Shown one piece after another: positions 50,919 through 62,180 of a DNA stretch of 64,000 nt. The stretch is from contig CAVRGS010000005.1 of assembly GCA_963720765.1 (NCBI GenBank), positions 62,001-126,000 of the forward strand, written 5' to 3'. Positions within the stretch are counted from its first letter, which is position 1. The number at the start of each line of letters is the position of its first letter. A model generated the notes under the pieces. That model did not search any database and had not been told where the DNA came from. It worked only from the letters and a program-made list of their open reading frames with translations. This DNA comes from DASUAS01 sp963720765. GTDB lineage: Bacteria; Actinomycetota; Acidimicrobiia; IMCC26256; DASPTH01. The position numbers were made by a program, and so were the translations under genes.

Positions 50919-53900
50919 CCACCCGTTCGCGCGCGTCACCGTCGCCGAGGAACACGAAGACGCACTCCGCCACCGTCTCGCCCGTCGCCTGCTCGAGGGC
51001 GACCGCGTAGGCCGCGCCCTGGAGGCGGTAGCGCGCCACCTTGGCGTCGAGGTCGGCGTCGTCGGTCCACGCGTCGGTCTTGTAGTCGACGACGACCAGC
51101 CCGGCGGGACCGCGGTACACGAGGTCGACGTAGCCCTCGAGGGTCGTGCCGTCGACGGGCGTGGCGACGTACATCTCACGTCGGAAGCCGTGCACGACCG
51201 CTTCCTGGACGACGCGCGTCGTGAGCGCGACCCGGGCGCGGGCGGCGACGTCGTGTTCCCTCCCGACGATGCCCTCGGCCGCGGCTTGCGCGGCGGCGGC
51301 GTCGTCGAGGCCGGCGCCGGTCGCGAGGTCGACGGTCTGGAGCACCGCATGCACCGCACGCCCGAGTGCCGTGCCGTACCGGCCCTTGTTCCACGGCGGG
51401 AGCTCCAGATCGCGCGGCCCCTTGGCCAGGCCCGGATCGTTGCGGCCGGGGCCGGTGCGGGCTTCGGCCGCGCGGGCCAGCGCGGTGGCGGACCGCACCC
51501 GCGGCCGTGCCGACGCCTCCTGCGCCCGGTCCCGGGCGAGCACCCAGTCGTCCCACGGCGGAGGCACGGTTGCGGGGGTGGCGATCGTCCCGTCACCGCG
51601 GTCGAGCGCGACGAGGTCGTCGCGCTGGGCCACGAAGGCCTCCCACCCGGGCTGGTCGACCGCGGCGTGCCACACCAGTTCGGCATGGGTCCACTTCGTG
51701 CGGTCGCTGCCCGGCTCCTTGGCGGGCCGGTGCACCGACACGACGAGGTGGTCGCGCGCGCTGGTCATGGCCACGTAGAGGAGGCGCAGCTTCTCCTGGA
51801 AGTCCATCTGCTCGTCGATGGGTGCGTAGCGCTCGAACTCCTCGGTGGTGACGCGTGACGACACGCGCACCGCGTACGTGTCGTCGTCGTGCGGGAAGAG
51901 GAGCTGCACGCTGCGGGGGCGGCCCGAGGCCTTGGTGGTCATGCCCGACACGATGGTGATCGGGAACTCGAGACCCTTGGCGCCGTGGATGGTGAGGATG
52001 CGCACGGCGTCGTCGTCGGTCTCGGGAAGCACCGTCTCGACGACGCGTGCGCCCTCGCTGCCCTGGAGATCGGCCCACGCCAGGAAGTCGCGCACGCTGC
52101 CGCCCTCGGCGTCGGCGAAGGCGCGTGCCTGCTCCACGACGAAGCGCACACGGCGCCACAGGTCGCGCGGCCGCCCGTGGGCGAACCCGACCTCGAGCAC
52201 GCGCCGTTCGCGCACGATCCGGTCGAGCAGCTCGCTCGGTGAGGACCAGTAGCGGGCGTCGTGCCACGCGGCCAACGCGCGCATGGCGTCGGCGACCGGG
52301 TGGTCGGGCGGCAGCGTGTCGGGCAGCGGACGACTGGTGGTCCCACCGACCGCCGTGTTCGACCTTGAAGGAGTACAGGTCGTCGTCGCCGCACCCGAAG
52401 ATCGGCGACCGCAGCGCGCTCACCAACGCCAGCTCGTCGGTGGGGTCGTCGACCGCCTGGAGCACCACGAGCAGGTCGCGGATCTCCCGCGTGCTGTACA
52501 CCAACGACGAGGTCTCCGCCCGGTAGGGGATGCCGCGCGGCGTCGAGGGCGTCCTCGAGCTGACCGAGCGACGTGCGCGCCGGCAGCAGGATGCACAGGT
52601 CGCCGAGGCGACACGGTTCGACGTGCTCGTCCGCCGGCGCCGCGCCGCACGACCGACCAGCCCTCGCGGAGCGCGCGCAGCACGATGGCCGCGACGTCGG
52701 AGGCCTCACGCTCGCGCAGCGGCTCGGCGGCCGAGACCTCGTCGTCGGGCTCGGCGCCGAGCAGCACCACCGCCGGCCCCACCGGCGCAGGCTCCCGCAC
52801 CGGCTCGAGCGCGACGTACTCCGGTTGTGACTCGGGTTCGGCGATGATGAGGTCGCGGAAGATCGCGTTCACCACGTCGATCACCGGCCCCGCGGTGCGG
52901 AAGTTGCGAGTGAGGTGCCGTGGTGACGCGCCGAAGGCCGAGCGCGCCCGCAGGAACGCGGCGATGTCGGCGCGCCGGAAGCGGTAGATCGACTGCTTGG
53001 GGTCGCCCACCACGAAGAGTCGGCCCGGATCGACCGGCAGTTCGTCCCAGCGGTGGGCGCGGGCGTCGGGTTCACCCGACGCGAGCAACGCGGCGAGGTC
53101 GCACTGGATGGGGTCGGTGTCCTGGAACTCGTCGAGCAGCAGGCGGGTGTAGCGGGCGCGCAGACGCTGACGCACCTCCCAGCCGTGTTCGGGGTCGCGC
53201 AGCATCGAGCGGGCCAGCACGAGCAGGTCGTGGAACTCGAGCTCGCCGGCGAGCGTCGCCGGCCCCGGCCTCGCGCAGCGTGAACTGCGCCAGCTCCCAC
53301 GCCAGACGGCGCACCACCACCTCGGCGAGCTGGCGCGGCGGTGACGCCGACCAGGTCGCGGAGCGCCTTCGACCTTGTCGCGCACCGTCGTCGACGGGCA
53401 GTCGTCCGCGGGCCAGTTGGTCCTTGCGGCCCTGGGTGACGCCGACCTTCGGCGTGCCCTGAGTTGAGCATCCGGATCTGCTCGTACTCGTCGGGCGCGG
53501 CCGAGGAGCTCGCCGTGCCACTGCGATCAAGAGCTGACAGTCCATCCGAGCAGCTTGTCGTCGTCGGCCGTGCACCACTCGGCCAGAGCGGGCAATTCCT
53601 CGAGTGCGGCGAGCACGGGACGCGAGCGCGCTGCGCGAGCGGCGGAGGGTCGGGCTCCTCGTGCATGCGCTCGGCCACGAGGTCCCAGTTGGCGTTGCAC
53701 GCGAGCGCGAGCGTGCGCAGCACCGGGAGCGTGGTGTCGGCGTTGAGGGCGAGGAGGATGGTGCGTTCGAGCGCCGGGTCGTCGAGCAGGTCGTCGACGA
53801 ATCGGGTCCAGCGCTCCTCGAACGCGAGCTGCGACGCGATGTCGTCGAGCACCTGCACCCGCGGCGGCAGACCGGCCTCGACCGGGTGCTCGGCGAGGAT

Positions 53901-54259
53901 GCGCTGCGCGAACGCGTGCAGGGTGGACACCGCCGCGGCGTCGAGCTCCTCCAACGCCACCGTCGCTCGCGTCACCTCGACCGGGCCGCCCTCGCGCGCG
54001 ACCACTTCCAGCGCGCGCCGGATGCGGTCGCGCAGCTCGGCGGCCGCCTTCTCGGTGAACGTGACCGCCGCGATCTCGCGCATCGGGCACGTCGCGTTCG
54101 ACGACGAGCGCCACGATGCGGTCGACCAGTGCCTTCGTCTTGCCCGACCCCGCACCGGCTTCCACGAACAACGTCTCGTCGAGCGCTGCCCACGATCGCG
54201 GCGCGAGTGGCGAGGTCTTCGTCGAGCTCGTCGAAGGTCTGCTGGACCGCGGTGGTCAC
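50821..54259 (-). CDS. AddA/RecB-like helicase-nuclease, many frameshifts
   Basis: A double-strand-break end-processing enzyme. In order: Walker A FVEAGAGSGKTKALVDRIVA, AAVTFTEKAAAELRDRIRRA, LLLDEFQDTDPIQ, VVGDPKQSIYRFRRADI, TIHGAKGLEFPITIVSGMT, LLYVAMTSARDHLVVSVHRP. A C-terminal PD-(D/E)XK nuclease follows: YVDLVYRGPAGLVVVDYKTD. Frame changes occur near 54190, 54085, several between 53520 and 53250, and near 52640, 52520 and 52330. The GTG at 54259 overlaps the stop of the AddB-like gene (GTGA). The C-terminal 820 nucleotides and most motifs are clear, so identity is firm although the reading is fragmented. Confidence 0.85.
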
Positions 54260-57200
54260 GGGTCGTGGCCCTCGTCGAGAGCGGCCTCGGGCAGCGTCGG
54301 GCTCGGCCAGGGCGACGTAGCCGCGCAGCTCGGGTGCCGGCGCGCTTGCGCAACCACTCGCGGTAGCGGTCGCGCGTGCCGCGAGCGTCGGGGTCGGTGT
54401 AGGTGCGCCAGTGCCGTCCCCAGCTGCTGGGCGGATCGACCCGACAGGGGAAGACCCCGCCACCGATCCCGTCGGCGATGGCGCGCAGCACCTCGTCGAC
54501 CCGACGCGTCGACGGCTTCGTCGAGTTCGAGCTCTGCCCAGCCGAAGCGCCCACGAGTGCTCACCACCAGTAGGCCGCGGCGACCGGCGTGTCACGGCGT
54601 GCCGAACGAAGCTCGCGCCGCGTGCGCGTACACGGGAAGTTGCAGCATCGTCCCCGCCGCGGTCGGGTCGACGTCGTCGATCCGGTACCGGTTCGGGTTG
54701 CCGGTCTTGTAGTCGACGATCCAGAGCGCTCCGCCGTGTCGGTGACGTCGATGCGGTCGGCGGCACCTCGGAACCGCAGTGCGCGCCCGTCGGAGAGTGG
54801 AAGGTCGACGGCGGAGCGCGCCATCGGCGAATCCGAAGCGCAGCTCGGTGGCGATCGGGCGCATGCCCCACTCGGCGCGCACCGCGGAGTCGGCGTCGAG
54901 GAAGCGGTCGAGCTCGGCGAGGATGCGGCGGCGATCACGGTGCCAGAAGAGCCGGCGGCCGGTGCGGCCCTGTGCTTCGTACACCCCCATGCGGGCCTCG
55001 GCGAGATCGTGCATGAGCGGTCGCGATCGGCGTCCGTCCACGCGACGTCGGGCGCGGGCGCGCCATCCGGGCGCGCCAGCACCTCGGCGATGAAGAGCGT
55101 CGAGCGTCTCGTGCACCAGGCTCCCGCGGTCGATCGGGGTGACCTCGTAGCGCTCCTCGGGTAGCTCGGGGATCTCGACGCGCAGCACGTACTCGAGCAA
55201 GTAGTCGTGCGGGTTGAACGCGTAGGTCTGCAGCCTCGTCGGCCGACACGACGACACCTTCGTCGGTGATCGCCGGGAGCGTGTGGCCGGCGAGGTTGCC
55301 GTCGAAACGTGTGAACGCGGGGCCACGACGCGCGACGACGGTCTCCACACCGCGCGCGAGGGCGGGGTCGAGACGGGCGAGCGCGTGCTCGCTCGACCGT
55401 GGCCCCGCGCGCGTGTGGTCGAGCAGCGTGCGGAGTCGGTGCTCCTGGTCGGTGGCGGGGAACTCGACGCCGCGCCAGACCGGCGGCGAACGACGGGATG
55501 GGCATGTACCAGTCGGCGTGCAGCTCGCCCAGATCTTCAGGAAGTCGGTCTTCGGGCAGTCGCTCCGACTCGCCGCACTCGACGCACTCGGCCAGGAACC
55601 GCGACGGCACCCGTTCGGTCGTCCGCCGCAGGTCACCGCGCGGGAACAGCAGCACGCGCTCGCCCGACGCGCTCGCCAGCGCTGCGAGCAGGCGGCGGTG
55701 GTCGTCGTCGACCCGGGCGGCGCGGAGGGGGAGGGCGCCGTCGGTGGCGCGGCGGTCGGCGTCGGGGAGGAGCGAGTCGTCGCGCACGCGCGTGGGGAAG
55801 AGTCCCTCGGCCAGTCCGCACACGAACACCCGGTCGAGATCGAGCCCGACGCCGAGCGCGACGTGTCCCATGAGCAGGCCGTCGCCGAAGCGGCCGACCC
55901 GGCCGAGGTCGGCGTCGAGCTCCAGCTCGAGCGTGCGCCGGAACACGTCGACCCCCGGTGCCGCCTCGACCGCGTCGAGGCCGGCGAGGCGGGTCAGTGC
56001 GGCGTCGATCTTCTCCCCCGCCTGCTGCTCGGCTTCGGGCCACGACGTGCGCCGCGACTCCGGCGCCAGGTGGTCGCGCACCAGGCGCTCCGCCCACCCG
56101 GCGAGGTCGCGCCAGCTCGCCGCGGGATCGACGCGCAGGTCGCGCGCCAGCGTGGCGACGAAGTCCCGGAGGTCGCCGGTGTCGGCCAGCCGCCGCTCGT
56201 ACCGCTGCGGCCGCGGCTCGCGGTCGGTGACCGCGCGCTCCGCCGCCAGCTCGGCCGCGACGATGCCGGCGTACCGCTCCAGCCGCTGCTGCCACTGCTC
56301 GGCGCCGCGCACGATCTCTGCCGCCCGGCTGATCCGTTCCCAGCTCGCGCTCGGCACGTCGCGGCCGTGTCGGTACACGGGGGTGGTGGCCAGGAGACGC
56401 ATGACGTCGTGACGTTGGAAGTCGTGGTCGGGGAGCGCGAGCAACCCGAGCAGGCCGCGACCGAGCGCGCTGTCGGCGAGGGTGCGGACCGCGGCGCCGT
56501 TGTGCGGGATGCCCGCGGCGGCGAGGTGCTCGTGGACGAGCCGGGCGTACGGATCGGGCGCGCCGTAGAGCACCGCCATGCGTTCGAGCGGTGCGCCCTC
56601 CTGCACCGCGTCGACGACCAGTCGCACGACGGCGCGCACTTCGTCGTCGGGATCCGACGCCGAGACGACGCGCGTCGGTGGCGCGGCGACGCGCGACGCG
56701 CGCCGGTCGGGTGCCGTGAGCTCGAGGTCGAGGCGCGCGAGCGCGGCGCGCACCGGCGCGTCCGCGCGTGCGTCGCCGCTCGTGCCGGCGACCACGGTGA
56801 CGGGGAGACGGGTGGCGAGCACCCGGAGCAGCCGGGCCGCCGGTGTCGACAGGTCTTGGGGGAGGTACACGACCACGGCACCGAGATCGGTGAGCAACGG
56901 CACACCCGCGGCGACCTCTGCGGCCGCGGCGTCCATGAGGTCGCGCTCGTCGTACCACCCGGTGGCGAGTGACGTGCGCACACGCCGGCTGATGCGCACG
57001 ACGTCGGCCGCACGCGCTCCGGTGCGCACGAGCGCATCGAGCGCGCCGTCGTCGAGATCGGACAGCTCGCGGTGCGCCGCGACCAGCGCGGCTTCGGTCG
57101 CCGGGTGCTCGGCGACGGGGCGGAAGCGCCCGGGCGCCTCGGCGAGGACCGCGCGCACGCCCGCCGCCAGCACCGGCATCGACACCGGCCGCCGATGCGC

Positions 57201-57464
57201 GGCCGCGAGCTTCGGCGCGCCGAGCAGTTCGGCGAGACGGAACGAGGTGAGGAAGGTGACACCGGCGACGCCGTCGCCGGTGTCGGTGACCCGGCCGAGC
57301 GCGCCGCTGCCGAGCAGTCGGCGCGCGGCCACTCCCACGTAGTTGGTGGGGACGACCACGGTGACCGGCGCGAGCGGGTCACCCGCCTTCGCCGCCACCA
57401 CGGCCGCGTGGAGCGCGAGCGACGTCTCGGGGCCGTACGGGACCGGCGTCAGCTCGATCGGCAT
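54256..57464 (-). CDS. AddB-like PD-(D/E)XK nuclease partner, several frameshifts
   Basis: Partner subunit of the helicase-nuclease. The helicase-fold part shows PVTVVVPTNYVGVAARRLLG, ERMAVLYGAPDPYARLVHEH and LDRVFVCGLAEGLFPTRVRD; the C-terminal nuclease shows ALWIVDYKTGNPNRYR. No Walker A (GKT) is visible at the N-terminus, and I see no cluster of cysteines around the nuclease as in Fe-S AddB. The first 1970 bases are one clean frame; from about 55490 to the end there are at least six frame changes. ATG 57464. The stop overlaps the AddA-like start, so the pair is translationally coupled. Confidence 0.8.
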
Positions 57465-57506
57465 CGTCCCGGATCGTACGGCCGGGGTGCGACACGCATC
57501 AGGGGA

Positions 57507-58124
57507 TCAGCGGGCCAGTGGATTGGGGGTGGGCTCGCCGACCTTGTGGAGCACGTGGTGGTCGGTGTGGTGGAAGGGCTCGTCGCGGTCGAGCACCTGC
57601 AGCACCGTGTCCTCGTCGTACTCCCACGTGCCATCGGGGTTCACGGTGACGGTGACGCGGAACGACAACGTGGTGAACGCGTGCTCGAGGAACGGGTTGG
57701 AGCAGATCCCGTACTCGGTCTGCCCGCGCTCGGCGTGCAGCGTGAAGGTGGTGGCATCGGCGGCGACGAGACCCGACGCGAGCGCGACCTGGGCTCGGGG
57801 GATCGCGACGGTCTGCGTGACCGTGCCCTCGACCGGGTTCCAGAGCCAGTAGCCGACCTGGTCGTGGAACGTCTCCACCTCGCCGGGCTTGTGGATGTGC
57901 GTGTGGTAGCGGAGCCCGTAGAAGTACTGGGGACCGTTGGTCTGCGGATCGATGGGCTGGAGCTCGTAGTGCTCCACGAACACGTCGGACTCGGTGCCCT
58001 CGACGACCGGGTGGACGTCGGCACCCGCGGAGCCCTCCCAGATCCCCGCCAGCGGCGCCAGCGGCCCGAGGTTCGCCAGCCCGTCGGGATCGAGGTCGGG
58101 TTCGGTGAAGATGTCCTCCGGCAT
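57507..58124 (-). CDS. Nitrobindin/THAP4-like heme-binding beta-barrel protein (FABP family)
   Basis: LGPLAPLAGIWEGSAGADVH, PQYFYGLRYHTHIHKPGEVE, TFHDQVGYWLWNPVEGTVTQ and the downstream VAIPRAQVALASG follow the nitrobindin pattern known from actinobacteria, where a His near the C-terminus binds ferric heme; here HHTDHHVLHKVG is the candidate. Possible role in nitric oxide or peroxynitrite handling is inferred. Intact, 205 residues from ATG 58124. Confidence 0.87.
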   Translation of the reverse strand: MPEDIFTEPDLDPDGLANLGPLAPLAGIWEGSAGADVHPVVEGTESDVFVEHYELQPIDPQTNGPQYFYGLRYHTHIHKPGEVETFHDQVGYWLWNPVEGTVTQTVAIPRAQVALASGLVAADATTFTLHAERGQTEYGICSNPFLEHAFTTLSFRVTVTVNPDGTWEYDEDTVLQVLDRDEPFHHTDHHVLHKVGEPTPNPLAR

Positions 58125-58179
58125 CGCACGAATTTAGAGCGCGCCGCCCGCCGAGGGAGCGGTCCGGCACTCGCCGCCG

Positions 58180-58836
58180 TCAGGTGGTCGGCAGGATCCG
58201 GGCCCGGGCCGCAACGACGATCAGGTCGCCGCAGGTGTCGAGGTCGAGCTCGGTGGAGTCGAGCACGAGGTGGTAGTGGCGCGCATCGCGCGCGTCGCAC
58301 TTGTAGAAGTGCTTCACGTACGCCTCGCGCGCGCGGTCGGTCTCGGCCGCGAGCTTGCGCGCTTGTTCCTCGTCGATGCCCTCGAGGCCGATCGCGCGTT
58401 GCAGCCGCCCGTCGAGCGGACCGTCGAGGCGCACGTGCAGCGCGTTGGGCAGGTCGCCCAGCACGATGGCCGCCGCCCGGCCGAGGATCACGCCGCCGTC
58501 GGTCTCCGCGATCTGGTGGAGGACCCGCTCGGTCTGGTCGCGGAACGCCTGCTCCGGTTGGTCCCCCAAGGAGGTCCGGGTGGCCGTGGGCACGGTGCCG
58601 AACTCGGTGTCGGGGAGCGCCGCGGCGCGGGCGAGGTTGGCGAACAGGCGTCCGAACCCCGACGTGCGCCGCTCGTCGTGGGCCATCACGTCGGCCATGG
58701 GGACGGCGAGGGCCTCGGCGACCGCGACCGGGATGGCACGGTCGAGGAACGGCAGGCCGAGCTGCTCCGCGACCCGCGGTCCGACGACGCTCCCCCCGGC
58801 CCCGAACGACGCCGACAGCGTGACGACGGGAGCCAT
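58180..58836 (-). CDS. Cytidylate kinase-like family protein
   Basis: A P-loop NTPase of the cytidylate-kinase-2 type: SASFGAGGSVVGPRVAEQLG replaces a classical GKS/T loop, followed by PFLDRAIPVAVAEAL, GGVILGRAAAIVL, ALHVRLDGPLDGRLQRAIGL and AYVKHFYKCDARDARHYHLV. The substrate is unknown. Intact, 218 residues from ATG 58836. Confidence 0.85.
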   Translation of the reverse strand: MAPVVTLSASFGAGGSVVGPRVAEQLGLPFLDRAIPVAVAEALAVPMADVMAHDERRTSGFGRLFANLARAAALPDTEFGTVPTATRTSLGDQPEQAFRDQTERVLHQIAETDGGVILGRAAAIVLGDLPNALHVRLDGPLDGRLQRAIGLEGIDEEQARKLAAETDRAREAYVKHFYKCDARDARHYHLVLDSTELDLDTCGDLIVVAARARILPTT

Positions 58837-58887
58837 GGACCCCAGTCTGTCACCAGGTTGCGCGGCACGCGGCGCGAGACTCGCCCG

Positions 58888-59550
58888 ATGGGCGTGCAGT
58901 CGTGGTTCGTGCACACGCATTCGGGGCGGGACCGGGTGCTCGCCGCGGTGGCCATCGCCACGGTGGTGGCGTTCGTGGTCGCCTGGTTCGCGCCGTGGCA
59001 GTTGACCGTGCTGGTGGCGTGGGACGTCACCGCGGTGCTCGTGGTCGGATCGGTCTGGCTGACCATCGGCGTCTTCACCGCCGACCAGACGAAGGAGTTC
59101 GCCACCAAAGAGGACGACACGCGCGCCGGCACCCACCTCCTCCTCCTCGGCGCCGCCCTCGTGAGCCTGGTCGGTGTGGTGCTCGCCTTCCTCAAGGCGA
59201 ACCAGGGTGCGCACCGCGACGAAGTGCTCCTCGAGTCCTTCGGTGTCTTCACCATCGCCTGCTCGTGGCTGCTGGTGCACACGGTGTTCGCGCTGCGCTA
59301 CGCGCACATCTACTACACCGAACCGGAAGGTGGCATCGACTTCAAGACGAAGGGCGAAGAGGACCCCGACTACGTCGACTTCGCGTACACCGCGTTCACC
59401 GTCGGGATGACCTTCCAGGTGTCCGACACCGACATCACGCGCCGCGAGATGCGCCACCAGGTGCTGCGGCACGCGCTCATCTCGTTCCTGTTCGGCGCGG
59501 TGATCCTGGCGACGACGGTCAACGTGGTCGCCAGCCTCCTGAACGCGTAG
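58888..59550 (+). CDS. DUF1345 integral membrane protein
   Basis: Five membrane segments in the DUF1345 arrangement, with RVLAAVAIATVVAFVVAWFA, LLLLGAALVSLVGVVLAFLK, WLLVHTVFALRYAHIYY, DYVDFAYTAFTVGMTFQVSD and LISFLFGAVILATTVNVVAS. Intact, 220 residues from ATG 58888. Function unknown. Diverges from the kinase-like gene and converges on the osmoprotectant operon. Confidence 0.88.
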   Translation: MGVQSWFVHTHSGRDRVLAAVAIATVVAFVVAWFAPWQLTVLVAWDVTAVLVVGSVWLTIGVFTADQTKEFATKEDDTRAGTHLLLLGAALVSLVGVVLAFLKANQGAHRDEVLLESFGVFTIACSWLLVHTVFALRYAHIYYTEPEGGIDFKTKGEEDPDYVDFAYTAFTVGMTFQVSDTDITRREMRHQVLRHALISFLFGAVILATTVNVVASLLNA

Positions 59551-59590
59551 TCGAGGAGGCTGGCGCCACGTCGTGTTGCGATCGGTGCGT

Positions 59591-60496
59591 CTAGCCGAGG
59601 CCGTTCTTCTTCAGGAACGCAGTGGCCACGTCGGCCGGGTCTTGCTTGTCCTCGTTGATGCCGAGCGACATCTTGTTGTAGGCCGCGGTCGTCAACTTCG
59701 CCGACACCTTGTTCAGGATCTTCATCGTTGCCGCGGTGGCCTTGTCCTTCTTGATGAGGAACACCGGGTTGTCGGCCGGCTGCAGGCCCTTGTCGTCGGT
59801 CAGCAGCACCGCGTCCTTCGGGATCACGCTCGAGCCGGTGAAGAGCAGGGCCACGTCGATGTCACCGTCGTCGAGCGCCTTCACCGTGATGGGTCCGCCG
59901 GCGTCGAGCTTCTTGACCTCCGAGAAGTCGAGGCCGTAGAGCTCCTTGGACTTGGCGCCGAGGCAGAGGTCACGCTCCTCGCACTCGGGCGGTCCGCCGA
60001 AGGTGAGGTCGCCCGCGACCTTCTTCAGGTCGGACACCTTCTTGAGCTTGTACTTCTTGGCGGTGGCCTTGGTGACGTAGAAGCCGTTCACGTCGACCGC
60101 CGGAGCCGGCTTGCTCGCGACGATGCCGGTGCCGGCGAGCTTCTCGGTGAGTGCCTTGTAGGTGGTCGCCGAGTCGCCGGTCGCCTCGCCACCGAGGTAC
60201 TGGAGCAGCGTGCCCTGGTAGTCGGCGTAGCCGTCGAGGTCGCCGTTCTGCAGTGCGGCGTAGACGATCTCGGTGGCGCCGAGGTTGTCCTTGAAGCTGA
60301 TGTCGTAGCCCTTGTTCTCGAGCGCCTGGCCGTAGGCCTGCGAGATGGCCTGGGCGCCGCCGAAGTCCTTCGAGCCGACGGTGAGCGACTTGCTCTGGGC
60401 CGACGCGACCCCGCCGGCGGTGAGGCCCACCACCAGGGTGAGCAGGCCGGCCGTGAGCAGGGCCCAGGCGCGGCGTCGGAAACGAGCATGCGTCAT
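59591..60496 (-). CDS. Osmoprotectant/glycine-betaine ABC transporter substrate-binding protein
   Basis: The ProX/OpuBC-type binding protein. A signal sequence (AWALLTAGLLTLVVGLTAGG ending ASAQ) is followed by TVGSKDFGGAQAISQAYGQA, YADYQGTLLQYLGGEATGDS, GGPPECEERDLCLG (possible disulfide) and DDGDIDVALLFTGSSVI. Intact, 301 residues from ATG 60496 with ACAGGA upstream. The frame is open upstream into the permease, but the signal sequence and ribosome site show that it is a separate protein. Confidence 0.92.
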   Translation of the reverse strand: MTHARFRRRAWALLTAGLLTLVVGLTAGGVASAQSKSLTVGSKDFGGAQAISQAYGQALENKGYDISFKDNLGATEIVYAALQNGDLDGYADYQGTLLQYLGGEATGDSATTYKALTEKLAGTGIVASKPAPAVDVNGFYVTKATAKKYKLKKVSDLKKVAGDLTFGGPPECEERDLCLGAKSKELYGLDFSEVKKLDAGGPITVKALDDGDIDVALLFTGSSVIPKDAVLLTDDKGLQPADNPVFLIKKDKATAATMKILNKVSAKLTTAAYNKMSLGINEDKQDPADVATAFLKKNGLG

Positions 60497-60609
60497 CGGT
60501 ACGTCCTGTCGTGAGTACGTGGGGCATTTGCCTACCCCCGAGCGATGGCGGAGAAACCTTAGCGAATCGGTCAGGTTTCCCGAGGGTCGGACCGACGAAC
60601 TCCGGATCG

Positions 60610-61370
60610 TCAGAGGGCGGGGCCCAGCCCCGGCGGGACGCGATCGGTGGCCAGCGTCGCGCACCCTGACCTTCGCCTCGGAGCGGATGCCCGGTGACGT
60701 GATCGCCCGCTGGAGCAGGGCGAGCAGGAGCTCGAGCGCGATCGCCAGCAGCGCGACGAGCAGGCCGCCGGCGAAGACCTTGGCGTCGTCGTTCACGCGG
60801 AAGCCGTCGACGATGTAGCGGCCGAACCCGCCCGAGTCGACGTACGCGGCGAGCGTGGCGGTGGCGACCACGGCGACCGTCGCGGTGCGCACGCCCGCCA
60901 TGATCAGCGGGACCGCGTTGGGCAGCTCGACCTGCCAGATCATCTGGCGCGCGTTCATGCCCATGCCGCGGGCCGACTCTCGGATCTCGTCGTCGACGCT
61001 CGCCATGCCCACGTAGGCGTTCGCCAACATCGGTGGAACCGCGAGGGCGAACATGGCGATGAACGCGGGGACCGACTGCACCGGCGTGAGCACACCGGTG
61101 GGATCGCCGATGCCGACCCACTGCACCGCGAGGATGAGGAGCGCGAACGCGGGGAGCGCGCGGTCCGATGTTGGCGATGTTCACCGCGATCGCGCCGCCC
61201 GTGCGCACGTGTCCGAGCAGGATGCCGATCGGGAGCGCGACCAGTGCGGCGACGAGCACCGACACCACCGTGAGCTGCACGTGCTGGCCGAGCAGGCGCG
61301 GGATCGACTCGTCGCCGTGCCACTGGTCGCTGTTGGTGAGGAAGTCGAAGACCTCGCCGAGGAAACCCAT
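60610..61370 (-). CDS. Osmoprotectant ABC transporter permease (second), two frameshifts
   Basis: OpuBB/BD-type permease. MGFLGEVFDFLTNSDQWHGD at the start, helices VVSVLVAALVALPIGILLGH and FIAMFALAVPPMLANAYVGM, and the cytoplasmic EAA loop GMGMNARQMIWQVELPNAVP. Junctions near 61168 and 60635; two two-base repairs give a stop at 60610 and 254 residues. ATG overlaps the stop of the first permease (ATGA). Confidence 0.85.
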
Positions 61371-62082
61371 CACGCGACCGCCTTGCGACGCGAACGCTCT
61401 GCTCCGCCGCGCACGCCCACGGGTGTCGCGAGTCGCTGCGCGAGCACGAGGAGCAGATCGGCGACGACCGCGAGCGCGAGCGACAGCACGATGCCGACGG
61501 TCAGCGGCGTGCGGAAGTCGCGTTGCAGGCCGTCGTACATCAGCGCGCCGAGACCACCCTGGCCGATCAGCGCGGTGATCGCGACCAGCCCGATCGTGGT
61601 GACGGTGGCGATGCGGATCCCGGCCATGATCGCGGGGAGCGCCAGCGGCAGGTCGACGCGGAGGAGCTGGCGGTTGCGCGAGTAGCCCATGCCCACCGCG
61701 GCGTCGCGCACGTCGACGGGGACGCCGTCGAGACCGATCACGGTGTTCCGCACCAGGATCAGCAACGTGTACACGGTGAGAGGGACGAGGGCGGTGGTGC
61801 GGGACAGCCCGGTGAGCGGCAGCAGCATCGCGAACAGCGCCAGCGACGGGATCGTGTAGAGCACGCCGGTGATCGCGAGCACGGGACCGTAGAGGCGTCG
61901 GTAGCGCACGCTCAGCAGCGCGAGCGGCAGCGCGATCACGAGACCGAAGCAGCACCGCGAGCACGGTCAGTTCGATGTGCTCCGTCAACCGCTGGCGGAT
62001 CTCGTCGGTGTGGTCCTGCACCCACGGCCAGTCGAGCCACTTGGGCCCGATGTTCTCCGCCAGCACGAGCGAGCGGCGTCAT
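61370..62082 (-). CDS. Osmoprotectant ABC transporter permease (first), two frameshifts
   Basis: NIGPKWLDWPWVQDHTDEIR at the start, helices IALPLALLSVRYRRLYGPVL and YTIPSLALFAMLLPLTGLSR, and the EAA loop VGMGYSRNRQLLRVDLPLAL. Frames change near 62070, just after the ATG at 62082, and near 61945. Adding CG at CTCGCTCGTG connects ATG ACG CCG to LVLAENIG and gives 238 residues. Divergent from the ATPase gene by about 98 bases, so one regulatory region serves the whole transporter. Confidence 0.85.
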
Positions 62083-62180
62083 CGGGCGAGCCTAACGGCG
62101 CACGCGCTTCGCACCAGTTCGGCCCCGGGCAACCCGGGTAACTTCGGTCGATCACCTCCGCGCCCGTCCTGACCGAGCCG

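Noticed and set aside
59591..61126. A single frame joining the second permease to the substrate-binding protein, suggesting a fused transporter
   Set aside because: Permease-binding protein fusions exist, but here a ribosome binding site, an ATG and a complete signal sequence lie between the parts. The permease has its own stop at 60610 after the usual two-base repair.
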